Shown in pieces: positions 30,988 to 41,026 of a DNA stretch of 64,000 bases (position 1 is the first letter of the stretch; each line of letters begins with the position of its first letter). This DNA is from JBAXTE01 sp963556065. GTDB lineage: Bacteria > Bacteroidota > Bacteroidia > Bacteroidales > WCHB1-69. The position numbers and the translations under genes were made by a program. The notes below the pieces were generated by a model, which worked only from the letters and a program-made list of their open reading frames with translations, was not told the origin of the DNA and ran no database searches. The stretch lies in NCBI GenBank assembly GCA_963556065.3, contig CAUVYH020000013.1, positions 1-64,000 of the forward strand, read 5' to 3'.

Positions 30988-31581
30988 TTATTCTCCTTTC
31001 TTCGTTGAGTTGGCAGGGGATGTAGCTATGCCAAAGTTTTTAATAAATCCGTCATAACCGCGTTGAACAGCATCGCAAAATGCTCTTGAACTGATTGTTG
31101 CTGCACTGATTGCGTCAACGGCTCCACCATCTTTCTTGACAATCATTTTCCAAGTCCCCGGATTTTTCTTGTTGAATTGATCCTTGAATTTAGGCTCTTT
31201 CATTTTACTTCCTAATCCCGGGGTTTCTTTTTGATCCAATACTACAATTTGATTAATTGTACCATCCGGTAAAAAACCGACCATTAAATCAAACCGCCCT
31301 GAAAATGCTTTATCGGTAAATGTTTTAACAGCGCAGCCAACACGAGCACCTCCTTTAGTGACTTCATAATATGTGATGCCATCCACTACCTTTGCTGTTG
31401 GCGTATTATCAAATGCAGGTACCACTTCTTTTATTGCACCGGTTTCAGCTTGTTGTTTAGCCTTATCAATGGGCTCTTTTGTTAGTTTATAAACATAACC
31501 TAAAGCAGCAGCCATTCCCATTGAAATAAAAAACAATGATAAAATCATGTTTTTTAAAGTTGATTCTAATTTTTTAGCCAT
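30988..31581 (-). CDS. rnfG: Rnf complex flavoprotein subunit RnfG
   Basis: 197 residues: one N-terminal membrane helix and a periplasmic FMN-binding domain. The flavinylation motif, usually SGATxT, reads SAATIS (Ser159 to Ser164), so the acceptor Thr is replaced by Ser164. ETPGLGSKM is the other conserved segment. The start overlaps rnfD by 8 bp. Confidence 0.93.
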   Translation of the reverse strand: MAKKLESTLKNMILSLFFISMGMAAALGYVYKLTKEPIDKAKQQAETGAIKEVVPAFDNTPTAKVVDGITYYEVTKGGARVGCAVKTFTDKAFSGRFDLMVGFLPDGTINQIVVLDQKETPGLGSKMKEPKFKDQFNKKNPGTWKMIVKKDGGAVDAISAATISSRAFCDAVQRGYDGFIKNFGIATSPANSTKKGE

Positions 31582-32581
31582 TCTTAATTACCTCCCCAAA
31601 TTTTTCAGGTTTAAGTCCTTTATTGATCAATGGGGTAACCGCATTCATTAGCAATATTGCAAATGAAACGCCTTCAGGATAGGATCCCCATACACGAATT
31701 AATATAGTTAATAATCCGCATCCGACCCCAAATACAATCTGTCCCGACTTACTCATGGGTGACGTGACCATGTCCGTTGCCATAAAAATAGCTCCCAGCA
31801 TTAGCCCTCCAGTTACTAAATGAAACAATGGATTTACAAATTGTGCAGGATTAATTATCCACAAAACGCTTGCAAATATTAATGTAGTTCCGACGAATGC
31901 TACCGGAATATGCCAAGTGATGATTTTACGAATAAGCATATATAAACCGCCAATAATTAAAGCGATTGCGGAAACTTCGCCCAAAGAACCACCCATTTGG
32001 CCTAGCAACATATCTGCATAATGAGGAAGATGACTCTGAATTTGGTCAACGGTTTGCCCTTGTTTTAGCCCTTCTTTTACGATTCCGAGAGGGGTGGGGC
32101 CTGTTAATCCGTCAACCGCAAAGTTGGTAGTCCCGAATGGTAAACCCGGTTTTGGCCAAGTGGTCATATCTACAGGAAAGGATATCAGCAAAAATACACG
32201 TCCGACTAATGCCGGATTGAAAGGGTTTTTCCCTAATCCTCCATAAGACATCTTTGCGATTCCAATCGCAACCAAAGCTCCCACCATTAGCATCCAGATA
32301 GGAAGACTTGTAGGAACATTAAATGCTAATAATATTCCTGTAATGATTGCCGATCCATCAGTAATGGTTGTTTCCCCTTTAATGATAAATTTTTGAATCA
32401 ACCATTCGAAAAGCAGACATGATGCCACTGAGACAAGGGTAAGGATAACAGCACTCAGTCCAAAATAATAGAATGACACGAGCATCGCCGGAATAAGGGC
32501 AATGACCACACCAAACATTATTTTTTTTGTGGTTTCACCCGAATGTACGTGCGGGGAACCTGAAATTGTCAATAAACTCAT
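31574..32581 (-). CDS. rnfD: Rnf complex subunit RnfD
   Basis: 335 residues, polytopic. RnfD carries a covalent FMN; the likely attachment Thr is Thr163 in LTGPTPL. KMSYGGLGKNPFNPALVGRVF is the family signature, whose start (residues 110-118) is typical. It pumps ions together with the other subunits. Confidence 0.95.
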   Translation of the reverse strand: MSLLTISGSPHVHSGETTKKIMFGVVIALIPAMLVSFYYFGLSAVILTLVSVASCLLFEWLIQKFIIKGETTITDGSAIITGILLAFNVPTSLPIWMLMVGALVAIGIAKMSYGGLGKNPFNPALVGRVFLLISFPVDMTTWPKPGLPFGTTNFAVDGLTGPTPLGIVKEGLKQGQTVDQIQSHLPHYADMLLGQMGGSLGEVSAIALIIGGLYMLIRKIITWHIPVAFVGTTLIFASVLWIINPAQFVNPLFHLVTGGLMLGAIFMATDMVTSPMSKSGQIVFGVGCGLLTILIRVWGSYPEGVSFAILLMNAVTPLINKGLKPEKFGEVIKNG

Positions 32582-32607
32582 AATTAATATCTTTATATGA
32601 CTTGTTA

Positions 32608-33948
32608 TTATTTAGTTTGTGATGCCGCCCGGGCACGAATTATTGCGCCAACTTTACTTTTCCCAACCCGAACATAGTCTAACAAGGCTCTGTTTGAAGG
32701 GCAGGTATATTGGCATGATCCGCATTCCATACAATCCATAATATGGTGATGTTCCGCTTCTTCGTAATTCTTTTTTTCAGATAATAGTTGTAGAATATAG
32801 GGTTCTAAGCCCATTGGACAAACGGATATGCACTTTCCGCAACGAATACAGTTTTGAGATTCGCAACGTTTTGCCTCTTTTCGGTTCATGATTAAGATTC
32901 CGGATGTTCCTTTAACAACAGGTACTTCCAATGAATTTAACGCTTTTCCCATCATTGGCCCACCGGAAATCACTTTACCGGTGTCTTCCGGTAAACCGCC
33001 TGCTTTTTCAATTAATGCATTGGTCGGCGTTCCGATACGAACCATTAAATTACAAGGATTCTTTACCGATTTTCCAGTAACCGTTACCACTCTTTCAATC
33101 AAGGGTTTATTTTTTTGAACGGCTTCATAGGTCGCAAGTGCTGTTCCCACATTGTTTACCACACAGCCGACTTCAATCGGCAGTTTTCCAGATGGAACTT
33201 CTCTACCTGTTAAGGCTTTAATCAGTTGCTTTTCTGCACCCTGAGGATATTTCACTTTTAATGCATAAACTTCAATATTCTGATAGTTTTCAGCAACCTT
33301 CGTCATGTGAGCAATGGCATCAGGCTTGTTATTTTCGATACCGATTAATGCTTTTTCTGCAGAAAGAGCTTTCATCAGAATCTGAATTCCAATCATCACC
33401 TCTTCGGCTCTTTCGAGCATCACCACATGATCTGCTGTAAGATAAGGTTCACATTCCACTGCATTAATGATAAGATATTTCGCCTTTTTTCCATCAGGAA
33501 TCATGTATTTTACATGAGTAGGGAAGGAGGCACCACCGAGGCCTACAATTCCCATTTCTTTAATTTTAGCGACAATTTCTTTATCCGAAAGTGTGATTTC
33601 TTTCTTAATGCTTGTAGATTTATCAATGGATGATTCCCATTCATCACCTTCGACATTAATGATGATAGTGTTTTTGCGATATCCACTGGAATCGATCATC
33701 TCTTCAATTTTTTCAACTACTCCCGATACTGAAGAGTGCACATTGGAACAGATAAAAGCATCGGCTTTTGCCAATAATGTTCCTACGTTAACTCTTGCAC
33801 CTTTTTCTACAGCTAAAGTAGAAGGTGCGCCCAAATGTTGGGTAATCGGGATATATACCTTTTGCGGTAAGGGAAGTATTTCTATCGGTTTGCTTGCCGA
33901 TAACTTATTTTCTTCCGGATGAACTCCGCCAATCTTGAAAGTTTTCAA
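32608..33948 (-). CDS. rnfC: Rnf complex subunit RnfC
   Basis: 446 residues. Near the N-terminus lies the biotinyl/SLBB-type region, then the NADH- and FMN-binding part (GLGGASFPTHVK, NAVECEPYL), then two 4Fe-4S motifs, CIRCGKCISVCPMGLEP and CMECGSCQYTCPSN. RnfC is the NAD(H)-reacting subunit on the cytoplasmic side. Confidence 0.96.
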   Translation of the reverse strand: MKTFKIGGVHPEENKLSASKPIEILPLPQKVYIPITQHLGAPSTLAVEKGARVNVGTLLAKADAFICSNVHSSVSGVVEKIEEMIDSSGYRKNTIIINVEGDEWESSIDKSTSIKKEITLSDKEIVAKIKEMGIVGLGGASFPTHVKYMIPDGKKAKYLIINAVECEPYLTADHVVMLERAEEVMIGIQILMKALSAEKALIGIENNKPDAIAHMTKVAENYQNIEVYALKVKYPQGAEKQLIKALTGREVPSGKLPIEVGCVVNNVGTALATYEAVQKNKPLIERVVTVTGKSVKNPCNLMVRIGTPTNALIEKAGGLPEDTGKVISGGPMMGKALNSLEVPVVKGTSGILIMNRKEAKRCESQNCIRCGKCISVCPMGLEPYILQLLSEKKNYEEAEHHHIMDCMECGSCQYTCPSNRALLDYVRVGKSKVGAIIRARAASQTK

Positions 33949-33982
33949 GGTATTCCTCCTTTTATTTGGTTAATGAAAATTA

Positions 33983-34843
33983 TTACTCACTTTTTTCTGT
34001 TGATTCAACGACTTTCTCTTTACGAGGAGGGAAATTTAGCTCCACAATAGCACCGGTTGGGCATTCTGGAGCACATTTACGACACAATTTGCATTTTTCA
34101 AAATCGATGTACGCAAGGTTGTTTTCGAGTGTAATGGCATCAAAAGCGCATTGTTTAACACATTTACCACAACCGATACATGCTGTAGTACAATTTTTGC
34201 GAGCAACCGCGCCTTTTTCCTTGTTAACGCAATCCACGTAAATACGCCTGCTTTTCTTACCTTGTAATCTGATTTCAATGATGTTACGAGGGCATGCTTT
34301 TACACAGGCACCACAAGCAACGCATTTATCCTCAATAACTACAGGCAATCCGGTAACTTCGTCCATGTAAATGGCATCAAATTGACAAGCGGTAACGCAA
34401 TCCCCACAGCCGAGACATCCAAACGGGCATCCGCTTTCTCCTGCAAACAAGGCATGAGCAAACGCACAAGTTTGTGCCGAATCGTAACTTGCCTTAGCGG
34501 GTGCGTTTACTTTCGATCCGTTGCAACGAACTACAGCAATTGTTGGAGCCGATTCAACCACTTCAATGCCTAAAATCGGAGCAATGGCAGCAGTTACATC
34601 ATTTCCGCCAACGGGACATCTTAAACTATCCATGTTGCCGGCTTTAATAATGGCTTCTGCAAAGTTTCTGCATCCCGCATATCCGCATCCTCCGCAATTA
34701 GCTCCAGGAAGCTGTTCTGCAACTTCATCAATTCTGGGATCTTCAATTACTTTAAATTTCTGAGATACAAAATAGATCACTACCGCACAAACCACTCCAA
34801 TAGCACATAAGGCTACTACTGCATAAAGAATTTCTAAACTCAC
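33983..34843 (-). CDS. rnfB: Rnf complex ferredoxin subunit RnfB
   Basis: 286 residues starting with GTG 34841-34843 after a good AGGAG. N-terminal membrane helix, then the 4Fe-4S domain CGGCGYAGCRNFAEAI, then several ferredoxin clusters (CLGCGDCVTACQFDAI, CVACGACVKACPRN, CIGCGKCVKQCAFDAI, CKLCRKCAPECPTGAI). RnfB takes electrons from reduced ferredoxin and passes them to the complex. First gene of rnfBCDGEA. The complex couples ferredoxin oxidation to NAD reduction and Na+ or H+ export. Confidence 0.96.
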   Translation of the reverse strand: MSLEILYAVVALCAIGVVCAVVIYFVSQKFKVIEDPRIDEVAEQLPGANCGGCGYAGCRNFAEAIIKAGNMDSLRCPVGGNDVTAAIAPILGIEVVESAPTIAVVRCNGSKVNAPAKASYDSAQTCAFAHALFAGESGCPFGCLGCGDCVTACQFDAIYMDEVTGLPVVIEDKCVACGACVKACPRNIIEIRLQGKKSRRIYVDCVNKEKGAVARKNCTTACIGCGKCVKQCAFDAITLENNLAYIDFEKCKLCRKCAPECPTGAIVELNFPPRKEKVVESTEKSE

Positions 34844-34876
34844 GTTTTATCTCCTTTTCTTTAGTTTAATTTGAGG

Positions 34877-34884
34877 CAAATTTA
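34877..34884 (-). promoter_or_regulatory. Putative -7 box of the rnf operon
   Basis: On the minus strand it reads TAAATTTG, fitting TAnnTTTG. It would start RNA near 34870 and give a leader of about 27 nt. The -33 box is weak. Confidence 0.45.
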
Positions 34885-35041
34885 GAAAGTTTCATTTTAA
34901 TAATATATTTTTTTAATTCTAATAATTACTCAATTTAAACGACCAATAGGTAGATTCATTCTATCGTTATGAGTTACAATATTTTATATTAAAATTAGAA
35001 CTTGTCTAAATTACAATTCTTTGTGAATAAAATATCAAACC

Positions 35042-35057
35042 TGTGAAAAATTTCACA
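35042..35057. promoter_or_regulatory. CRP/FNR-family-like palindrome in the rnf upstream region
   Basis: TGTGA-N6-TCACA with perfect half-sites, 199 bp upstream of rnfB in a 398-bp A+T-rich gap (34844-35241) without genes. This matches the E. coli CRP consensus half-sites exactly, but that is only a sequence match; the regulator in this organism is unknown. Confidence 0.45.
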
Positions 35058-35241
35058 ACACATAGTGGTTATATTTATGTTAATATAATTATTTCGTTAT
35101 ATATTTACAAATGTATTGGATGTTTATAAATATTATCCGGTTAACAAATAGTAAGTTGAAGAAATAGATAATTAAGCATTAGGTCAAATATATGAGTTGT
35201 TAAAAGCAGAGATAAATCAATTATTTGTAAACGATCATCAA

Positions 35242-36402
35242 CTATTTTGGCAGCTGATTATTGATTACAGTAATTGTTTGATAAGGGATTTCTATATTGT
35301 TTTTTGAATATTCTTCATGCAGTCTTTTGATAAAACAATGCTTTATTTGATATTGTGCGCTAAAATCATTTGCTCGTAAAATGACATTGAAATTTATTCC
35401 CGAGTCTCCAAACTCATTAAATCTTACAATTGGTGTGTATTCTTTTACGGCTCCTTCAATTGTTTGCTGTATTTGAGTCGCAACTTCCAATGTAACTTTT
35501 TCAATAAAATCAAGATTGCTGTTATAGCTGACACTCACAGGAATGCTTACCGATAAGTCTTGCTCGGGCAAATTATAATTGGTGATAATTGCAGATGCCA
35601 ATTTGAAATTAGGAACAATTATTCGATTATTTGGCATTGCTTTAATCGTCGTATATCGCCACGTAATATCCGTAACCAGTCCCTCTTCCTGATTGTCGAG
35701 TTTGATGAAATCTCCGGGTTTGATTTGTTTTGAGGCAATGATATTAAGTCCCGAAAACAAATTCGAAAGTGTGTCCTGCAATGCCAATGCTACAGCCAAA
35801 CCGCCAACACCTAGCGCTGTAAGAATAGGGGTGATGGAAATTCCTATAAACTGAAGGATAATCAAACCACCGATTATAAATACAATTACTTTGGTAATGT
35901 TTGAAAACAGCGATGTAGCCGGTACTAATCCGTTGTTACGCCGCGTGTAATTTGTTACAAAACCTGCGGCAATTCTTCCTACGACAACAGTTGCCGTAAA
36001 TAAAATAATGACTACGGAGATTACATCTAAAATTCGTATTACAGAAGCATCCAGCGGAAGATTATGAACCGCGATGTAAATTCCAACCACCATAAAAACA
36101 GGAATAGCAGCCCGGTTAAATCCGTTGAGAATAATGTCGTCACCTTGCCAATTGGTGCGCTGAGTGTGCTTTCGTATCCTATGAACAATTACTTTTTTGA
36201 AAATTAACCCGCAAATTATCGAAAAAATTAAAATTGAACCGGCAATAATATATTGTCTAATTTCCTCGGAAAAAACTTGGTTTGAATTAAAAACTGGATT
36301 ACTTGTCGATATTTTTTGTGCATGAACCATCGGAAAAGATGCTAATAATATGCTTAATAGGGTGATTTTTTTGGTTAGAGTGTGTATATTTTTGTTTTGC
36401 AT
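35242..36402 (-). CDS. Mechanosensitive ion channel, MscS family
   Basis: The frame is open to 36435, but the ATG at 36400-36402 gives a signal peptide-like start (MQNKNIHTLTKKITLL) and lies just after a TATTTTTG box at 36425-36432, which would be inside the CDS if the longer start were used. 386 residues. Four or so helices lead to the pore helix GVGGLAVALALQDTLSNLFSG and the beta domain (KPGDFIKLDNQEEGLVTDITWR). It opens under membrane tension to release solutes. Confidence 0.9.
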   Translation of the reverse strand: MQNKNIHTLTKKITLLSILLASFPMVHAQKISTSNPVFNSNQVFSEEIRQYIIAGSILIFSIICGLIFKKVIVHRIRKHTQRTNWQGDDIILNGFNRAAIPVFMVVGIYIAVHNLPLDASVIRILDVISVVIILFTATVVVGRIAAGFVTNYTRRNNGLVPATSLFSNITKVIVFIIGGLIILQFIGISITPILTALGVGGLAVALALQDTLSNLFSGLNIIASKQIKPGDFIKLDNQEEGLVTDITWRYTTIKAMPNNRIIVPNFKLASAIITNYNLPEQDLSVSIPVSVSYNSNLDFIEKVTLEVATQIQQTIEGAVKEYTPIVRFNEFGDSGINFNVILRANDFSAQYQIKHCFIKRLHEEYSKNNIEIPYQTITVINNQLPK

Positions 36403-36424
36403 GATATCACGGATTAATTTATTG

Positions 36425-36479
36425 CAAAAATACACTATTATTTTTAGTTTTTTTTAATGCATAAAATGAATTAGTTTTG
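36425..36479. promoter_or_regulatory. Back-to-back -7 boxes of mscS and ubiD
   Basis: Minus strand TATTTTTG at 36425-36432 (toward mscS). Plus strand TAGTTTTG at 36472-36479 (toward the UbiD gene), with TTTT 19 bp upstream. The second leaves a very short leader. Both are guesses from the TAnnTTTG pattern. Confidence 0.4.
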
Positions 36480-36493
36480 TAAAAAAATGAATT

Positions 36494-38353
36494 ATGGCTT
36501 ATAGTGATCTCATTTCACTCATAGAAATTTTTGAAGAAGCAGGTCAACTGGCTCGTATTTCGGAATATGTAAATCCCGAATTGGAAGCAACGGAAATCAC
36601 CGAGCGTGTTGTAAAGCAGCATGGTAAGGCATTGTTATTCGAAAACAATGGCACTGAATTTCCTTTACTAATGAATCTTTATGGCTCTCAGGAAAGAATG
36701 AATATGGTTTTTGGAACTCAAAACCTGGATGAGCCCGGAATTCGAATTTTGAAGATAATGCATCACGTGATAAAGCCTTCCATGTCGTTCAGAGATAAGC
36801 TGATGCTACTGCCGATGCTTAAAGAAATATCCTCTTGGATGCCTAACCGAAGCAGTGGTAGGGCAAACTGCCAGCTAGAGATGATGCCGGTTCCCGATTT
36901 AAACCGGTTACCCATTCCGAAATGCTGGCCTTTCGACGGTGGAAAATTCATAACACTCCCCATGGTGCATACCCAAAATCCGGAGACGGGGGCAACAAAC
37001 GTGGGAATGTACCGCATGCAGGTGCTCGATTCTTCAACTACTGCCATGCATTGGCATTTGCACAAAGATGGCGCACGCCATTTCGAAATGTATAAAAAAG
37101 CAGGCAAGTTAATGCCTGTTTCGGTAGCTATTGGCGGTGATCCGATTTTTGCGTATTGTGCTTCGGCACCATTGCCCGAAAATATTGATGAATACATGCT
37201 GGCCGGTTTTCTTCGCCACGAGCGGGTTCGATTGATAAAATGTAAAACCAATGATTTATATGTTGCCGCCGATGCCGATTTCGTTTTAGAAGGCTATATC
37301 GACCCAAATGAAGAATTTGCTTACGAAGGTCCTTTTGGCGATCACACCGGCTATTATTCACTGGCCGATTATTACCCTAAGTTTCATATTACCTGCATTA
37401 CACATCGTCCGGATGCTGTTTATCCGGCTACGATTGTCGGCGTTCCCCCAAAGGAGGACCGCTGGCTTGGCAAGGCAACCGAACGAATTTTTCTTACCCC
37501 CATAAGGCTAACGGTTTGTCCAGATGTAAAAGACATGAATTTGCCTTACCAGGGTGGCTTTCATAATCTGGCAATCGTGCAAGCGGAACTTCAATATACC
37601 GGGCAAGCGTTTACGCTAATGAACGCATTGTGGGGAGTGGGCCAGATGATGTTCAACAAGATCATGATTGTGGTTGGAAAAAATACCAATCCTTTCGATT
37701 CCAAAGCGGTTTTGGATTGTTTATCAAATATAGATTTGTCAAAAGACGTGCTATTTTCACGCGGTGCTGCGGATGTTCTCGATCATGCGGGACGTGAATT
37801 TGCACTGAGTGGAAAAATTGGAATCGATGCCACCCGAAAGTCTGAAAATAAACCAACCCGTGCTTTAGATATGGAACAGATGAAGGCTGACTTTCCGAAC
37901 ATTTATATAAACGATGCTTATTTTTCTGCAATTGGTGCATTGGTAATCGGTTTCGAGAAAACTTCGGATTATACGGTAAGGCAATTGGCTCAGGATCTTT
38001 CCTGTAAGGATTACATTCAAGGGTTAACCTATATTGCTGTTTTTGATCAATCCGTGGACTTGAATGATGCGGACATTCTGCTCTGGCAAATTTCCGGGAA
38101 TATCGACCCTCAAACCGATTGTTTTCAGACAGATGCTCCTAATAATAAATGTCTGGTCTTTGATGCCACATCAAAACAAAGAATGGACGGCTTTATTCGT
38201 GAATGGCCGAATATCATTGTTATGGATGATCAAACCATTTCCGCAATCGATCAAAAATGGAATAAACTGGGCTTGGGTGAATTTATCGAATCGCCATCGC
38301 TGAAACTAAAACCTATGGTTAAAGGTTCGGGAGCGGTCGCCAAATTTGAATGA
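36494..38353 (+). CDS. UbiD-family decarboxylase, probably menaquinone biosynthesis
   Basis: 619 residues with the UbiD fold (ITLPMVHTQNPETGATNVGMY cut at TNVGMYRMQV, FAYEGPFGDHTGYY, IVGVPPKEDRWLGKATER). UbiD enzymes use prenylated FMN. In organisms with the futalosine pathway a UbiD-like decarboxylase removes the carboxyl group of the naphthoate ring in menaquinone synthesis. The mqnC start at 63.7 kb supports that use here, but the substrate remains inferred. It ends 6 bp from the convergent PPDK-like gene. Confidence 0.85.
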   Translation: MAYSDLISLIEIFEEAGQLARISEYVNPELEATEITERVVKQHGKALLFENNGTEFPLLMNLYGSQERMNMVFGTQNLDEPGIRILKIMHHVIKPSMSFRDKLMLLPMLKEISSWMPNRSSGRANCQLEMMPVPDLNRLPIPKCWPFDGGKFITLPMVHTQNPETGATNVGMYRMQVLDSSTTAMHWHLHKDGARHFEMYKKAGKLMPVSVAIGGDPIFAYCASAPLPENIDEYMLAGFLRHERVRLIKCKTNDLYVAADADFVLEGYIDPNEEFAYEGPFGDHTGYYSLADYYPKFHITCITHRPDAVYPATIVGVPPKEDRWLGKATERIFLTPIRLTVCPDVKDMNLPYQGGFHNLAIVQAELQYTGQAFTLMNALWGVGQMMFNKIMIVVGKNTNPFDSKAVLDCLSNIDLSKDVLFSRGAADVLDHAGREFALSGKIGIDATRKSENKPTRALDMEQMKADFPNIYINDAYFSAIGALVIGFEKTSDYTVRQLAQDLSCKDYIQGLTYIAVFDQSVDLNDADILLWQISGNIDPQTDCFQTDAPNNKCLVFDATSKQRMDGFIREWPNIIVMDDQTISAIDQKWNKLGLGEFIESPSLKLKPMVKGSGAVAKFE

Positions 38354-38359
38354 TTAAAA

Positions 38360-41026
38360 CTAGACCGAAAAAGCATCCGGTAATGGAATATTTTCTTTTT
38401 CACAGATTTCCTTCAGCCGATTGAGCGACCACTCCATTTTGTAGTCATAAATATAATTAAATGGGCGTTTCAACAGGTCGATCAGGTACAAGGTGCCCGA
38501 ATCGAGATATTGGGAATACTCTTTTTTGAGCGGTTCCCAGTCTTTAAACACGAATTTTACCGTAACAAAAACCGTCGGATCGATATGCGAAAGGCTGATG
38601 CCGTTGATTCCGTCGCTCAGGATTTTCCGCCGAACCCGATTGATGTGCCGTTCCCCAAGGTCGTTCAGTACTTGAAGGTATTTTTCAAAGAGAATGTATT
38701 CGTTCAGCAGGAATGCAATTTCGCTCCTGTTCATTTCCTGCCAGAATGCCACGGGGTGATAGAGGCAGATAAAGCGTCCCAGCATGAATGATCCGGCATT
38801 GTAGCCCTGAAGTCCTCTTTGGTAGCAAATTTTTATCATCGCCTTAAAAAAGCGAATTTTCCTGTCGTTCGTAAACAGGTTATAAATCATGTGTTGATCT
38901 TTGTGCGTACCTAGTTCGCTTTTAAGCACCTGATCGATATACAGTTCCATATTTGAATCGAGCCAACTGTTTGCCAGATTTTGTGCTTTTTCGTGATTTT
39001 TTTGTAGGTCGTTTCGGATAATTTTAATCAGGTCGTTTAAGGTCTCGATGTCATGGCAATCGAGGGTTTTAACAATAGTTTGATATTTTTCGTAAGCTTT
39101 TTTCATGTTGATGAAGACCTTTTCTTCTTTAGGCTGTAAATCAATGGCTTTCCCTTCGATGTATTTCTGAAATCGGGCAGGTGCAAAATCGGCTTTTCCT
39201 AAATAAACGGTTCTGCGTCGACTCGAAATAGTAATCCAATCTCCCTCTTTTAGAACTAACCCTTCGCTGTTTTTCAACGACTGATCCATGAGTTTTACTT
39301 GATATTTTTGAAGGTTGATAAATGCAGGAACTCCATATCCCAAGCAGGAGGTAACCACGTGAACGGCAGCGGGAGTAAGACTCAGGATTGCATCAAGTTC
39401 TCCAAGAATAATGGTGTCGGAAGGAATGTAAGTCTCTTTGCAAAGACATACTTTTTCTCCATTTCTTTTCGCTTCCAAGGCTTTAGCGGTGGAAAAGAAT
39501 ATTCTTGCGGAAACCGCCGACCGGGGTAAAACTGAAATTCCGTTACAGAAAAGTGATAACCTTTGGAATGAACGATCGTCGATGCACTCCGAAAAAATCT
39601 GTTTGAGATGATACGGTTGTATCAGTTTGATAACACGGTCGCTCGAAATAATGCCTTTTTCGTATAGGTCAACTGCGGATAGCAGTATGGAACGTCCGGT
39701 AAGCTCAGAAACGTTGAGTTGCAAGATGGCAAAAAGATAGGCTTTCTTTCGGGTTTCAGCGGCAAATTCAATAGTCACCGGCGACTCGACGATTTTTTCA
39801 AGTTTCGACAAGCTGGGGGCGAAATGGTAAACTGCAGGAAAGGTATTCTTAACCTCTTTCCTTTCAAAAAATTCCGTATCTGTTCGATCTATGCATCCGG
39901 TCATAATGTCGTCTCCAAACATGTTGATGGCGCTCTCTATCTGCATTCCCAGTCCGGTGCGGGAATGTCGGCTGTATAAAACTCCGGGATAAGAGTCGTC
40001 GTTTCGGATAGTCCACACCATTTTTTGCATAATAATGGAAGGGTAAGAGATATCGCCTTTTTTCAACGTATAGACCAAATCCTGATTCCGCGTGAAAAAT
40101 TCATACATTTTGTCCACCAAGAACAGTGTCTGGGCAAACACATCCGTTAATATTTCCAGATTATACTGTGCAATTTTATCGAACAATACGGTAATTTTTG
40201 TTTCAACATCTTCAAGGGTGCATCCTGAGGTAATGGGATCGCAAATCTTGTTTTCGATATCGTCGGGAAACAGCACCTTATAAATAGTTTGCAGATTATT
40301 TACGTATATTTTTCCGGCCACCACAGCTCCATATTTCCGTTTAAGGGCGTTGTAAACAGTTTTATTAATGCCGACATTCAGGTAGGTGGGCAAAAATCCG
40401 GGAATGTAAAAGGAGGTAGCGGAACGCATGGCAAAAATCAGCGGCTTTTTTCCATCACCAAATTTCATTCCGGTCATCTTTTCGAGATTTTCTATGGCAT
40501 TTTTAAGGTGTGTTTCCTTTTCCTGTGGTGTAGAAAAGAAAGTTTTTGAAGTTAATACACAAAAATCGGGAACCGGAAACAGTTTTTGACTAAGATTCAA
40601 CAAAATAGAGCCTTTATGGCTAATCTGTGTCTCCGAATACTTGTTTACCGTGGAGGATGGGACAACAAAATCATTTTCAATGAAAGAGAAGGTGTTAATC
40701 AGCTCTTGCTTTTCTTTTTTATATGCCCATCTTTTTTGCTGGATAAATTCTGTTGATTCCCGATCGCCTTCGAGCGAACGAATAAGCTGTTGCAGATATT
40801 CTTTGCCATTTTCTGTATTTTTGTCACATAAAAAGGTGAGATCTAGAAAACTTGCGGGGATACTCTTGGCCTCAGAATCTCCTTTTTCAAAATATTCCAC
40901 TTCAGGGGGTAGATAGTTGTCTCTAAGTTCACTGCTTTTTGGGGCATCTTGAACAAAAAAATTAATGGTATTAAAATTGGAATAACCCGATCGAACCCAA
41001 TAATCCTCAATGTTATGATTTTCCAT
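38360..41026 (-). CDS. Divergent PEP/pyruvate-binding (PPDK-like) protein
   Basis: 888 residues. The middle matches the PPDK nucleotide-binding ATP-grasp domain: AMRSATSFYIPGFLPTYLN corresponds to the VRSGA..PGMMDT motif, and YPGVLYSRHSRTGLG to the tGVxFTRdPstG motif. A region near residues 570-620 resembles the swivelling domain, but the catalytic TSHAA motif is not seen there (VVTSCLGYGVPAF instead). No PEP-binding TIM barrel follows; the C-terminal 250 residues are helical and unrecognised. It may bind ATP, but full PPDK activity is not expected. What it does is unknown. Confidence 0.7.
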   Translation of the reverse strand: MENHNIEDYWVRSGYSNFNTINFFVQDAPKSSELRDNYLPPEVEYFEKGDSEAKSIPASFLDLTFLCDKNTENGKEYLQQLIRSLEGDRESTEFIQQKRWAYKKEKQELINTFSFIENDFVVPSSTVNKYSETQISHKGSILLNLSQKLFPVPDFCVLTSKTFFSTPQEKETHLKNAIENLEKMTGMKFGDGKKPLIFAMRSATSFYIPGFLPTYLNVGINKTVYNALKRKYGAVVAGKIYVNNLQTIYKVLFPDDIENKICDPITSGCTLEDVETKITVLFDKIAQYNLEILTDVFAQTLFLVDKMYEFFTRNQDLVYTLKKGDISYPSIIMQKMVWTIRNDDSYPGVLYSRHSRTGLGMQIESAINMFGDDIMTGCIDRTDTEFFERKEVKNTFPAVYHFAPSLSKLEKIVESPVTIEFAAETRKKAYLFAILQLNVSELTGRSILLSAVDLYEKGIISSDRVIKLIQPYHLKQIFSECIDDRSFQRLSLFCNGISVLPRSAVSARIFFSTAKALEAKRNGEKVCLCKETYIPSDTIILGELDAILSLTPAAVHVVTSCLGYGVPAFINLQKYQVKLMDQSLKNSEGLVLKEGDWITISSRRRTVYLGKADFAPARFQKYIEGKAIDLQPKEEKVFINMKKAYEKYQTIVKTLDCHDIETLNDLIKIIRNDLQKNHEKAQNLANSWLDSNMELYIDQVLKSELGTHKDQHMIYNLFTNDRKIRFFKAMIKICYQRGLQGYNAGSFMLGRFICLYHPVAFWQEMNRSEIAFLLNEYILFEKYLQVLNDLGERHINRVRRKILSDGINGISLSHIDPTVFVTVKFVFKDWEPLKKEYSQYLDSGTLYLIDLLKRPFNYIYDYKMEWSLNRLKEICEKENIPLPDAFSV

